The position numbers and the translations under genes were made by a program. From a virus: a stretch of DNA of 52,009 bases. Below are positions 7,915 through 16,300 of the stretch, in pieces (position 1 is the first letter of the stretch; every line of letters begins with the position of its first letter). The notes under the pieces were generated by a model, which had not been told where the DNA came from, searched no databases, and saw only the letters and a program-made list of their open reading frames with translations. The stretch spans positions 1-52,009 of IMG/VR virus record IMGVR_UViG_3300005613_000086; one strand, written 5' to 3'.

Positions 7915-9774
7915 ATGGAGTTATCAAACAAAATTTTATCAGACATTACCGTACATATGAAGTACGCAAAATTTCTCCCAAAAGAAAATAGGAGAGAGAC
8001 ATGGGAAGAGTTAGTTACTAGAAATAAAGAAATGCATCAAAGGAAATATCCAAAGATTAAGGATGATATTGAAGAGGTGTATAAAATGGTATATGATAAG
8101 AAAATATTACCTTCTATGAGATCATTACAATTTGGTGGTAAACCTATTGAAATATCTCCTAACAGAGTTTATAATTGTGCATATTTACCTATTGATCATG
8201 TTGACGCATTTTCAGAAACAATGTTTTTATTATTAGGTGGTACGGGTGTAGGGTTTTCAGTACAGAGACATCACGTTGAGTCTTTACCTGATATTAAGAA
8301 ACCAAACCCAAAAAGAAGTAGAAGATATCTAATAGGTGATTCTATTGAAGGATGGGCAGATGCAATTAAAGTTTTAGTAGAGTCTTATTTCGGTGTTAAA
8401 TCATCTACACCTATATTTGACTTTTCAGATATTAGACAAAAAGGTGCGTTGTTGGTTACTTCAGGTGGTAAAGCACCAGGACCTCAACCACTAAAAGATT
8501 GTATTCATAATATTAAAAAGGTATTAGATGCAAAATCAGATGGTGATAAACTTACACCTATTGAGACACACGATATTATATGTCATATTGCAGACGCAGT
8601 TTTAGCGGGTGGTATCCGTAGAGCGGCGTTGATTAGTTTATTTAGTGCAGATGACGATGAAATGATTTCTTGTAAGTCAGGTGCGTGGTGGGAACTTAAC
8701 CCACAAAGAGGTAGAGCTAACAATTCAGCGGTATTACTAAGACATAAAGTAACTAAAGAGTTTTTCTTAGATTTATGGAAAAGAATTGAACTAAGTGGTG
8801 CAGGTGAACCAGGAATTTATTTCTCTAATGATAAAGATTGGGGTACTAATCCATGTTGTGAGATAGGTTTACGACCTTATCAGTTCTGTAACCTATGTGA
8901 AGTAAATGCTTCAGATATAGAGTCACAAGAAGACTTTGAGAAAAGAGTTAGAGGTGCAGCGTTTATAGGTACATTGCAAGCAGGATACACAGACTTCCAT
9001 TATCTTAGAGATGTATGGAAAAGAACTACACAAAAAGACGCATTAATCGGTGTAGGGATGACTGGTATCGGATCAGGTGTAGTATTAGGTTATGATATGA
9101 AATCTGCGGCGAAAGCGGTTAAAGAAGAAAATGTAAGAGTTGCTAAGTTGATAGGTATTAATAAAGCTGCTAGGACAACTACAGTTAAACCATCGGGTAC
9201 GTCATCTTTAGTTTTAGGGACATCTTCTGGAATCCATGCGTGGCATAATGATTATTATATCAGAAGAATCAGAGTTGGTAAGAATGAAGCAATTTATGAT
9301 TATCTTTCTATAAATCATCCAGAGTTGGTTGAGGATGAAATTTTCCGCCCACATGACACTGCAGTCATATCTATTCCACAGAAGTCTCCTGAAGGTTCTA
9401 TTGTAAGATATGAATCGGTATTTCAGATGTTAGAAAGAGTTAAAAAAGTTTCGCAAGAATGGGTTAAATATGGTCATAGAAATGGACAAAACACACACAA
9501 CGTATCAGCTACTGTATCTATAAAAGAAGATGAGTGGAATTTAGTTGGTGAATGGATGTGGAATAATAGAGAACATTATAATGGTTTATCTGTATTACCA
9601 TATTCTAACCATACTTATAAACAGGCTCCTTATGAAGATTGTACTAAAGAAGATTATGAAATGTTACTAACAACTTTAAAAAATGTTGATCTTACAAAAG
9701 TTATAGAATTACAAGATAACACTGATTTGAGTGGAGAATTGGCTTGTTCTGGAAATCAATGTGAAATTGTTTAA
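7915..9774 (+). CDS. nrdJ: adenosylcobalamin-dependent (class II) ribonucleoside-triphosphate reductase
   Basis: The enzyme makes deoxynucleotides for phage DNA synthesis. The residues match the monomeric class II type: first redox Cys C88 (YNCAYLPI), thiyl-radical Cys and Glu in N312-P-C314-C-E316, partner Cys C325 (FCNLCEVN, 11 residues after C314), and a C-terminal redox pair C611-x4-C616 (ACSGNQCEIV). These spacings agree with Lactobacillus RTPR (C119, C408/E410, C419, C731/C736). At 619 aa it is about 120 residues shorter than RTPR. No small-subunit gene follows, as expected for a class II enzyme, so activity should depend on host B12. An HNH endonuclease gene lies directly downstream. 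Confidence 0.9.
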   Translation: MELSNKILSDITVHMKYAKFLPKENRRETWEELVTRNKEMHQRKYPKIKDDIEEVYKMVYDKKILPSMRSLQFGGKPIEISPNRVYNCAYLPIDHVDAFSETMFLLLGGTGVGFSVQRHHVESLPDIKKPNPKRSRRYLIGDSIEGWADAIKVLVESYFGVKSSTPIFDFSDIRQKGALLVTSGGKAPGPQPLKDCIHNIKKVLDAKSDGDKLTPIETHDIICHIADAVLAGGIRRAALISLFSADDDEMISCKSGAWWELNPQRGRANNSAVLLRHKVTKEFFLDLWKRIELSGAGEPGIYFSNDKDWGTNPCCEIGLRPYQFCNLCEVNASDIESQEDFEKRVRGAAFIGTLQAGYTDFHYLRDVWKRTTQKDALIGVGMTGIGSGVVLGYDMKSAAKAVKEENVRVAKLIGINKAARTTTVKPSGTSSLVLGTSSGIHAWHNDYYIRRIRVGKNEAIYDYLSINHPELVEDEIFRPHDTAVISIPQKSPEGSIVRYESVFQMLERVKKVSQEWVKYGHRNGQNTHNVSATVSIKEDEWNLVGEWMWNNREHYNGLSVLPYSNHTYKQAPYEDCTKEDYEMLLTTLKNVDLTKVIELQDNTDLSGELACSGNQCEIV

Positions 9775-9783
9775 AAAAAGTAT

Positions 9784-9824
9784 TACCGAATAGTGAAAAA
9801 ATTTAAATAACTCACTATTCGGTA
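9784..9824. repeat. perfect 13-bp inverted repeat between reductase and HNH genes
   Basis: TACCGAATAGTGA (9784-9796) and its exact complement TCACTATTCGGTA (9812-9824) flank a 15-base AT-rich loop. It could act as a transcript-end hairpin for the reductase gene, but no T run follows; the right arm runs straight into the AT motif before the HNH start. It could also be a binding or processing site. Confidence 0.8.
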
Positions 9825-9836
9825 TATTTATAAATA
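9825..9836 (+). promoter_or_regulatory. TATTTATAAATA motif at the HNH start
   Basis: TATTTATAAATA ends on the A of the HNH start codon and contains a T4-late-like TATAAATA (9829-9836). There is no TTG at the -33 position. It belongs to the same AT motif family seen before the gp25 gene and others; in this orientation a transcript would begin inside the gene, so it may not be the working promoter. Confidence 0.3.
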
Positions 9837-10384
9837 TGGGTAAAAAAGGTACGACAAAATATTTTAATTCATTTTCAAAAGGACAAAGATTCGGTAAATA
9901 TGAAGTGATTGACGGTAATGTTACTATAGATAAGGAAGCTAAAGTTTCTTGTGTTTGTGATTGTGGAAATATAAGTAATGTTTCTTGTTATACTTTATTA
10001 AAAGGTACAAGTAAAGGGTGTAAGGTATGTAGACAATCTAAACCTAAAGAATTAAATCCGGCTTGGAAAGGATATGGTAAAGTGCCAGGTAAAAAATTAT
10101 CAAGAATAATAATAGGGGCGAAAAATAGAGACATAGACGTAAATATAGATTTAAAATTTTTATCTGAATTGTATGAAAACCAGAACGGTAAATGTTTTTA
10201 TACTGGTTTACCAATTAATTTTGATGATAGTTCTGCATCATTAGAAAGAATTGATAGTAATTTAGGGTATGTAGAAACAAATGTTGTATGGGTACATAAA
10301 AATGTTAATATTATGAAAAGAGATTTAACATATGAAGAATTTTATGAAGTCTGTAAATTAGTTGTTGAAAATAAAAAAAAATAA
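9836..10384 (+). CDS. free-standing HNH endonuclease (homing-type)
   Basis: The 182-aa protein has a Cys-rich, zinc-binding-like N-terminal module (C39, C41, C43 and C62-x2-C65). A C-terminal HNH nuclease core follows, reading CFYTG at 120, SLERIDSNLGYVETNV at 135-150, then VWVHKNVNIMK with H154. This architecture is common for stand-alone phage homing endonucleases, which cut a cognate allele and spread by recombination. Its position right after a ribonucleotide reductase gene fits the habit of such genes to sit beside conserved nucleotide-metabolism genes. It is probably a mobile passenger rather than part of the replication machinery. Confidence 0.85.
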   Translation: MGKKGTTKYFNSFSKGQRFGKYEVIDGNVTIDKEAKVSCVCDCGNISNVSCYTLLKGTSKGCKVCRQSKPKELNPAWKGYGKVPGKKLSRIIIGAKNRDIDVNIDLKFLSELYENQNGKCFYTGLPINFDDSSASLERIDSNLGYVETNVVWVHKNVNIMKRDLTYEEFYEVCKLVVENKKK

Positions 10385-10385
10385 A

Positions 10386-10601
10386 ATGACTGTAAATGCA
10401 AGTAACGATTGGATACAACAATTATATGTGAGAGAATTTGGTAATAAATTACTACCAACGGACTACTATTACGATAGAGAAGGTAGAATGGTTATGACTG
10501 AATCATATCATATAAGAAGAGGTAGATGTTGTGGTAATGGATGTTTACATTGTCCGTATGACCCAAAACACGAAAGAGGAAATACTAATACAACAAAGTA
10601 A
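10386..10601 (+). CDS. small DUF5522-like cysteine protein, 71 aa
   Basis: The ATG at 10386 follows the HNH stop by one base. An upstream TTG at 10362 would also open this frame but overlaps the HNH gene, so ATG is preferred. The C-terminal part reads RRGRCCGNGCLHCPYDP, with C48, C49, C53 and C56, matching the CCG-GC-HCPY signature of DUF5522, a small domain known from bacteria and phages with no firm function. The four Cys suggest metal binding. A terminator follows at 10628, closing the replication block. Confidence 0.82.
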   Translation: MTVNASNDWIQQLYVREFGNKLLPTDYYYDREGRMVMTESYHIRRGRCCGNGCLHCPYDPKHERGNTNTTK

Positions 10602-10627
10602 GTTTAAAATCTTATAAAGTATTTAAC

Positions 10628-10655
10628 AAAGTCAGACTAAGTTCTGACTTTTTTT
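10628..10655 (+). terminator. intrinsic terminator at the end of the replication block
   Basis: AAAGTCAGA pairs with TCTGACTTT around the loop CTAAGT, and the right arm runs into seven T. It separates the DNA-metabolism genes from the structural block that starts at 10705. Confidence 0.9.
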
Positions 10656-10691
10656 ATTTTACCATTTCTTTTAAAAAAATATATAGTACAA

Positions 10692-10701
10692 TATTTATAT
10701 A
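10692..10701 (+). promoter_or_regulatory. TATTTATATA motif before the gp25 gene, candidate late promoter
   Basis: TATTTATATA lies 3 bases before the ATG at 10705 and directly after the terminator at 10628. It is therefore the only visible candidate to start transcription of the structural block. No -33 TTG is present. Confidence 0.45.
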
Positions 10702-10704
10702 CAA

Positions 10705-11088
10705 ATGGCAAAGACTAGATATATAAATATTGATTTTCCTTTTAAAGATAGTAGAAAGGGTTTTTACTTTCAATTAAATCAAACTGATCGAGATGCAATT
10801 AGGGCGGATTTATTACATTTATTATTAACTAATAAAGGTGATAGGTTATATTTACCTGATTTTGGTAGTGATTTAAGAAAATTCATATTTGAGCCTAATG
10901 ATACTATAACACACGATGAGATTAAAAAAAGTTTAAACGATAGTATAAGTAGATATATACCTAATTTAATAGTTAATAGTATTAATTTTAGGAACGATGA
11001 CATTGAAGAATTAATAATTGTAGAATTAACTTATACTGTGACAGATGGAACATTCCAAAGTTCTGATACAGTAACATTAACATTTTAA
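10705..11088 (+). CDS. gp25: gp25-like baseplate wedge protein
   Basis: The 127-aa protein has the GPW/gp25 fold signature: a central LLLTNKGDRLYLPDFGSDLRK segment (about residues 29-52), an amphipathic helix around DEIKKSLNDSI, and a final strand-rich part ending in DTVTLTF. In T4 and related contractile systems gp25 forms the baseplate wedge core and nucleates the sheath; the length agrees with T4 gp25 (132 aa). The gp6-like gene starts 3 bases downstream, the normal wedge pair, so this call is secure. Confidence 0.9.
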   Translation: MAKTRYINIDFPFKDSRKGFYFQLNQTDRDAIRADLLHLLLTNKGDRLYLPDFGSDLRKFIFEPNDTITHDEIKKSLNDSISRYIPNLIVNSINFRNDDIEELIIVELTYTVTDGTFQSSDTVTLTF

Positions 11089-11091
11089 AGT

Positions 11092-12921
11092 ATGGCTAAA
11101 AAGATAGATTATAATGCTAGGAATTTCTCAGATGTTAGACAACAACTTGTAGAGTTCATTAAAAAATATTATCCAGAAACGTTTTCAGATTTTAACGATG
11201 CATCTGTTGGTATGATGTTATTAGAATTAAACGCTGCGGTAGGTGATATGTTAAGTTTCCATACTGATAGAATGTTTAATGAAACTCAGATTAATTATGC
11301 GCAAGAAAGGTCATCATTATTAGAATTGGCTAGGACTTTTGGTTTAAATATTCCGGGTAAAAGACCTAGTATTACTTTAGTAGATTGGACAGTTACTAAT
11401 ATACCTGTAAAGGGTGATACTTTTGATGAAAGTTACGCACCTAAAATATTAAAAGGTTCACAAGCATCAGGGGCGGGTAAAATATTTGAGTTGTTAGAGG
11501 ATTGTGACTTTTCATCACCATTTGCAACAGGTGGGATACCTAATAGACTTATCATACCTAATATTGATGGTAATGGTATAATCCAAAGTTATTCACTTAC
11601 TAAAAGAGAGATAATGTTAAATGGGTTTACTAAAATTTATAAAAAGACTTTAGGGGCGTCTGATTTTAAACCATTTTTAGAGGTTATTTTACCTGAAGAT
11701 AATGTATTGTCTATTGAAAATATTATAACTAAAGAAGGTACAAATTTAACAACAACACCTACGGAAGAAGAATTTAGTAATTTCGACTTAAATTGGTATG
11801 AGGTACCTGCATTGGCACAAGGTGAAGTATATACAGTTGATGAAAATACGGTTTCTGACAATGAAGGTATTGTAGTGGGTAAATGGAAAAACGCACCACA
11901 AAGATTTATTAAAGAATATACTGATAATGGTTTCTGTAAAATAACTTTTGGTGCGGGAGATGAAGATATTTCAGAATTAAACGAATTTGTTGGTTGTAGA
12001 GGACAAATAGATAGAATTGGGAATATAGTTAACAACCTTTCTTTAGGTGAAATACCGTCACCAAACAATACATTATATGTGAGATATAGAGTTGGTGGTG
12101 GTGAGGATACTAATATTGGTCCAAATACTATTAATGGGTTAGGTGTTATTAGTTCTGTCGTTAATGGTGATGATGAAGATATAAATAGAGTTATAAGAAA
12201 TAGTATTAGTGTTAATAACCCAATACCAGCGTTAGGGGGGAAAGAAGAACCATCAATAGAAGAAATAAGAAATTTAGTAAAATATAATTTTTCCGCGCAA
12301 GAAAGATGTGTAACGATAAAAGATTATCAGAGTAGGGTACCTTTAATGCCTGGTAGATTTGGTGTACCATTTAGAACTGGTGTTTGGGAAGAAAGAAATA
12401 AAATCAATGTTTCTATTTTAGCGTTAGATGCAAATGGGAAACTTACAACACAATCTACGTCAACATTAAAACAAAATATTGCAGAATATTTGGCAGATTA
12501 TAGAATGATTAATGACTATGTGACTATTAAAAATGGTAAAGTATTTAATTTAGGTTTTGAAATAGATGTTTTTGCGGATAAGTCAGTACCTAAAGGAGAT
12601 GTGATTAGTGGTGTTATTAATAGTGTTAAAAATTATTTCGATATCAACAGGTGGGATATGGGGGACAATATCTATATTTCTCAGTTAGTTGAAAACATTA
12701 ATAATGTTGGTGGCGTATTAAATGTTACAGATTTGAGGGTATTTAACAAAGTTAATGAAAATGGTAAATATTCTTTAAATGAAGTTGCACAACCATACAT
12801 TGATGAGGAAACAAGACAAATTGATCTTTTAGGTAGATATACATTATTTGGTGAACCTAATGGTATGTTTGAAATAAAATACCCTAATAAAGATATTAAA
12901 GTAACAATTTCTACTTCATAA
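11092..12921 (+). CDS. gp6: gp6/J-like baseplate wedge protein
   Basis: The 609-aa protein starts with a helical region typical of gp6-type wedge proteins: FNDASVGMMLLELNAAVGDM (about 37-56), then LSFHTDRMFNETQINYAQ and a following ERSSLLELARTFG segment. A strand-rich middle and a baseplate-J-like C-terminal part follow (APALGG-like repeat EEIRNLVKYNFSAQERCVTIKDY near 400). In T4, gp6 dimers join neighbouring wedges into the baseplate ring; this protein is similar in length to T4 gp6 (660 aa). The start context TTTTAAAGTATGGC matches several other genes here. Confidence 0.88.
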   Translation: MAKKIDYNARNFSDVRQQLVEFIKKYYPETFSDFNDASVGMMLLELNAAVGDMLSFHTDRMFNETQINYAQERSSLLELARTFGLNIPGKRPSITLVDWTVTNIPVKGDTFDESYAPKILKGSQASGAGKIFELLEDCDFSSPFATGGIPNRLIIPNIDGNGIIQSYSLTKREIMLNGFTKIYKKTLGASDFKPFLEVILPEDNVLSIENIITKEGTNLTTTPTEEEFSNFDLNWYEVPALAQGEVYTVDENTVSDNEGIVVGKWKNAPQRFIKEYTDNGFCKITFGAGDEDISELNEFVGCRGQIDRIGNIVNNLSLGEIPSPNNTLYVRYRVGGGEDTNIGPNTINGLGVISSVVNGDDEDINRVIRNSISVNNPIPALGGKEEPSIEEIRNLVKYNFSAQERCVTIKDYQSRVPLMPGRFGVPFRTGVWEERNKINVSILALDANGKLTTQSTSTLKQNIAEYLADYRMINDYVTIKNGKVFNLGFEIDVFADKSVPKGDVISGVINSVKNYFDINRWDMGDNIYISQLVENINNVGGVLNVTDLRVFNKVNENGKYSLNEVAQPYIDEETRQIDLLGRYTLFGEPNGMFEIKYPNKDIKVTISTS

Positions 12922-12970
12922 TAATTACTTTTTTAAAAAATGAGTTAGTTTTATAATAAAAATTAAAGTT

Positions 12971-13345
12971 ATGGGATGTAGTACGTGTAAACAATCAAAT
13001 TCGGGTGTAGTGAGTGATATACCTTCAGAAGAAACATTAAAATTATTACCTTCAGATTTAACAGGAAGTAGTTTCTTATTTAGACTAATTGCGTTTTTTG
13101 TTATAATAATTGCAATACCTTTAGTGATAATAGTATTAGTGGGACAAATGTTTTTCGCTTTCTTTTTACCAAAAAAACTTGATAAAGTTAGTAATAAGTT
13201 TAAAAGTTTTTTAATGGGTATATTTACTAAATACGGGAAATTCAAAGTGAAAAGAGAACTGAAAAAAAGAGAAAAACAATTCAGTAAAACTAAAGAATAT
13301 GCAACTAATAATATTGAAGATATTGAAGTATACGATAATAAGTAA
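12971..13345 (+). CDS. small single-pass membrane protein with N-terminal CSTCK motif
   Basis: The 124-aa protein begins MGCSTCKQSNSG and has one long hydrophobic segment at about residues 35-66 (LFRLIAFFVIIIAIPLVIIV and on). A strongly basic region follows (KLDKVSNKFKSF to KRELKKREKQF) and then a short acidic tail. The N-terminal Cys pair comes before the membrane segment, so it is not a lipobox. It lies between gp6 and a 1496-aa structural gene, so it may be a minor tail or virion membrane-interacting protein, but that rests on position alone. Confidence 0.78.
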   Translation: MGCSTCKQSNSGVVSDIPSEETLKLLPSDLTGSSFLFRLIAFFVIIIAIPLVIIVLVGQMFFAFFLPKKLDKVSNKFKSFLMGIFTKYGKFKVKRELKKREKQFSKTKEYATNNIEDIEVYDNK

Positions 13346-13363
13346 AAAAATGATAATTAAATT

Positions 13364-16300
13364 ATGTCTAAGTCATATAGAATTAGGACAACACCAGGTG
13401 AAGACAATGGATATTTAAAGGTTAATGTTGATCTTAATCAAAACTATGATCACTTAGAAATATTAAGTTTAAAAATATCACAAAAAGACGATTATCAGAA
13501 TTTCTGTGCGGATTATGGTGTTGTTGCGGGTAGAGTAATAGTAAATGGTGGTTTTGGTGTCCCTAATGTAAAAGTATCTATATTTGTACCTGTAGAAGAT
13601 TCGGATTTACAAGACCCTGTAAAGTCATCTATATATCCATATACAGAACCATTTCCCGATCAAAAGAATTCTAATGGTTTAAGATATAATGTTTTACCTA
13701 AAAACCAACAGAAATTAGATCATACTCCTGTTGGTACATTTCCTAAAAAGAGAGAAATATTAGATGACAGGACTACTTTAGAAATTTATGAAAAATATTA
13801 TAAGTATACTACCACAACTAACGAATCTGGTGATTATATTTTATTTGGTGTACCTGTAGGTGAACACTTCTTACATTATGATATGGATGTTAGTGACATT
13901 GGATTCATTTCGACTAGACCTTTTGAATTAATTGATCAAGGATATAGTGATAATCTTTTTAAGAGTAAATTTAAATTTAAAGGTTCTAACAATTTAAATA
14001 GTTTACCACAAATATTTTCAGAAAATATTCCAATAACAGTCGAACCCTATTGGTGTGATAGTTTAAGTGTTGGTAGTGCGTTAGGTATTAATAGATATGA
14101 TATTGAACCTAATTTTGAGGTTACCCCGACTTCTATTTTTATGGGTAGTATTTTTTCTGATGATGAAAAAGATTCATTAAATAAAAATTGTAAGCCTGCC
14201 AGAGAGATGGGTAAACTTAATGAGGTTATTACGGGTGGTGGTAAGTTAGAGGCAATAAGAAGAACTGTTGACGGTAATGTAGAAATTTTTAATTTTAAAG
14301 AAGACTCTATAGATGATAATGGTAACTGGTCAATTTTAGTTCCAATGAACCTAAGAAAAGTAGTTACCGATGAATTTGGTAATTTAGTACCTTCACCTGA
14401 TGGTATTAAAGGAATTGCTACTGAAGGTGATTATAGGTTTAGAATATCTATGGATGCCACATCTAATGATAAAAGACTTAGAGAAAGGGCAAAATATTTA
14501 GTTCCTAATACAAACAACAATTTTAATTTTGGTGAATATACACAAAAAGAACTTAAGGAAAAACAAATATTTACTAAAAATGAACAACTTAGTGATATAA
14601 CTATAGGTACACCTTATGAAAATGACGTTACTAATCAGTATAATTATTTAGAAGAATTTTTCCCATTTAGGTGGAAAAAAGTATATACCGTAAAACAGTA
14701 TATAGGTAGAATGCAAAAAATCAAAAATGATGAGGCGAGAGGTTTTATTGGTATAAAAGATATTATAAACGCTGAGGGCGTAAATAAATTCCCAACCAAT
14801 AGAATAGATACTAATTTTAATCCGTTATATACGATAATATGTCTATTATTAACATTCTTCGCAATTGTAGTAGGATTTATTAATGGTATTTTAAATGTAA
14901 TAAATGGATTAATTAGTGCAATATGCAATAAACAATTACCTGTGGGGATTTGTATTATATCTAACAAAGGTAGTAGGGCTAGATTTCAAGTCCAAACTCA
15001 GGCATGGGATGATGGTGATGGTTGTTGGAAAGAACAAAAAGATAATGGTGACCCTAAAACAACTGCAGATTGTGATACTATAAGGTCAGACAATGATGGG
15101 AATTTAAGTGGTTTAATTTCTGGTGGTGAAAACCCTTATAGTGCATGTATTGATGTTAATAATAGATCAATACCTGCAAGTGATGAAAATTCAGGTAGTT
15201 GTGAATATATTAATTATGATGATATGGCGGGTCCTGCTTCCGGAACAATACCGTCAGTCATTGATGCGGTAAATAGTGTTAATAATCCGGGCACTGGACC
15301 CGTACAAAGTCCACCAGATACTGACGTTACCGATTGGTATTATAATTATGGGTCGTGTGCCTCTTCACCTGCTGCGGGATGTAGAAGGTATAGGGTAGGA
15401 GACGGAATCAATTGGTATGGTGGATTAGAATGTGAAGAATGCGACTTAACTCAACCATGTCCAGAAGGTATTAAGATATTAGGTAATTGTATAACTTTTA
15501 AATTTACGTGTTTGTTTGGTGGGCTACTTTGTAAGAAATGTAAAGATGTCTGCGGGTTAAACCAACATAGTTGTTGTTCTAACCCTGAATATGGTTGTCC
15601 AGATAATACGTCAAATTGTGGCAGTGAATCTGAATGTTGTACTAAATGTTGTGCAAAAATCCCATTAATTCCATTAAAATGTGCAGATGAAGGTAAAGAA
15701 TATAGGATATCATTAATTAAAACTCCTTTTGGTGATGATTTAGGGTGTAACGCAACTTATGTTAAAATAGGTAGTTGTGTTAATTGTGGAGGTACCCAAA
15801 CACCTGGAATAAAAGATTGGGTTTCTTGTGTTATGGAACCTGTTGCTGTATTCTTAAGAATGTTGAAATTTGATTTCTACAATGATTGGGTAGGGGGTTC
15901 TTTATATTTTCCATTAATTAAAAGAAAGTATAAGTTAAAAAAATCTAAAAGAAAATTTGGTCAAATAAAAAAAGATAAGTTTTGTGATTTTGAGTGTAGA
16001 GAAAGAGGAAGTGATAGTAATTTTCAAGGTAACCCAACATATAAACAATGGAGAATAAAAATACCATCTATCATATTTAGTAATCCATCTATAACAGTTG
16101 GTGGTTGTACTACTAAAATTAAAGGTAAAAGAGTGACTGACTGGTATGGTACACCTGAAAACGATTTAGAGGTACCTAATTTAGATCAGGCAGTTAAAGA
16201 GTTAGAATTTAATGGGACTAACCAATCTTTTGATGGGTGTAAAATAGTTTTTGAAAATTTCTCTTCTTTTCAAGATACATTTAATTCACAGGAAATTCCA

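Noticed and set aside
9784-9824. Inverted repeat as a normal rho-independent terminator
   Set aside because: The arms are perfect but the loop is 15 bases and no T run follows, so a simple intrinsic terminator is not supported.
10362-10385. TTG start at 10362 for the DUF5522-like gene
   Set aside because: It would overlap the HNH gene and add only a Lys-rich run; the ATG at 10386 just after the HNH stop is the natural start.
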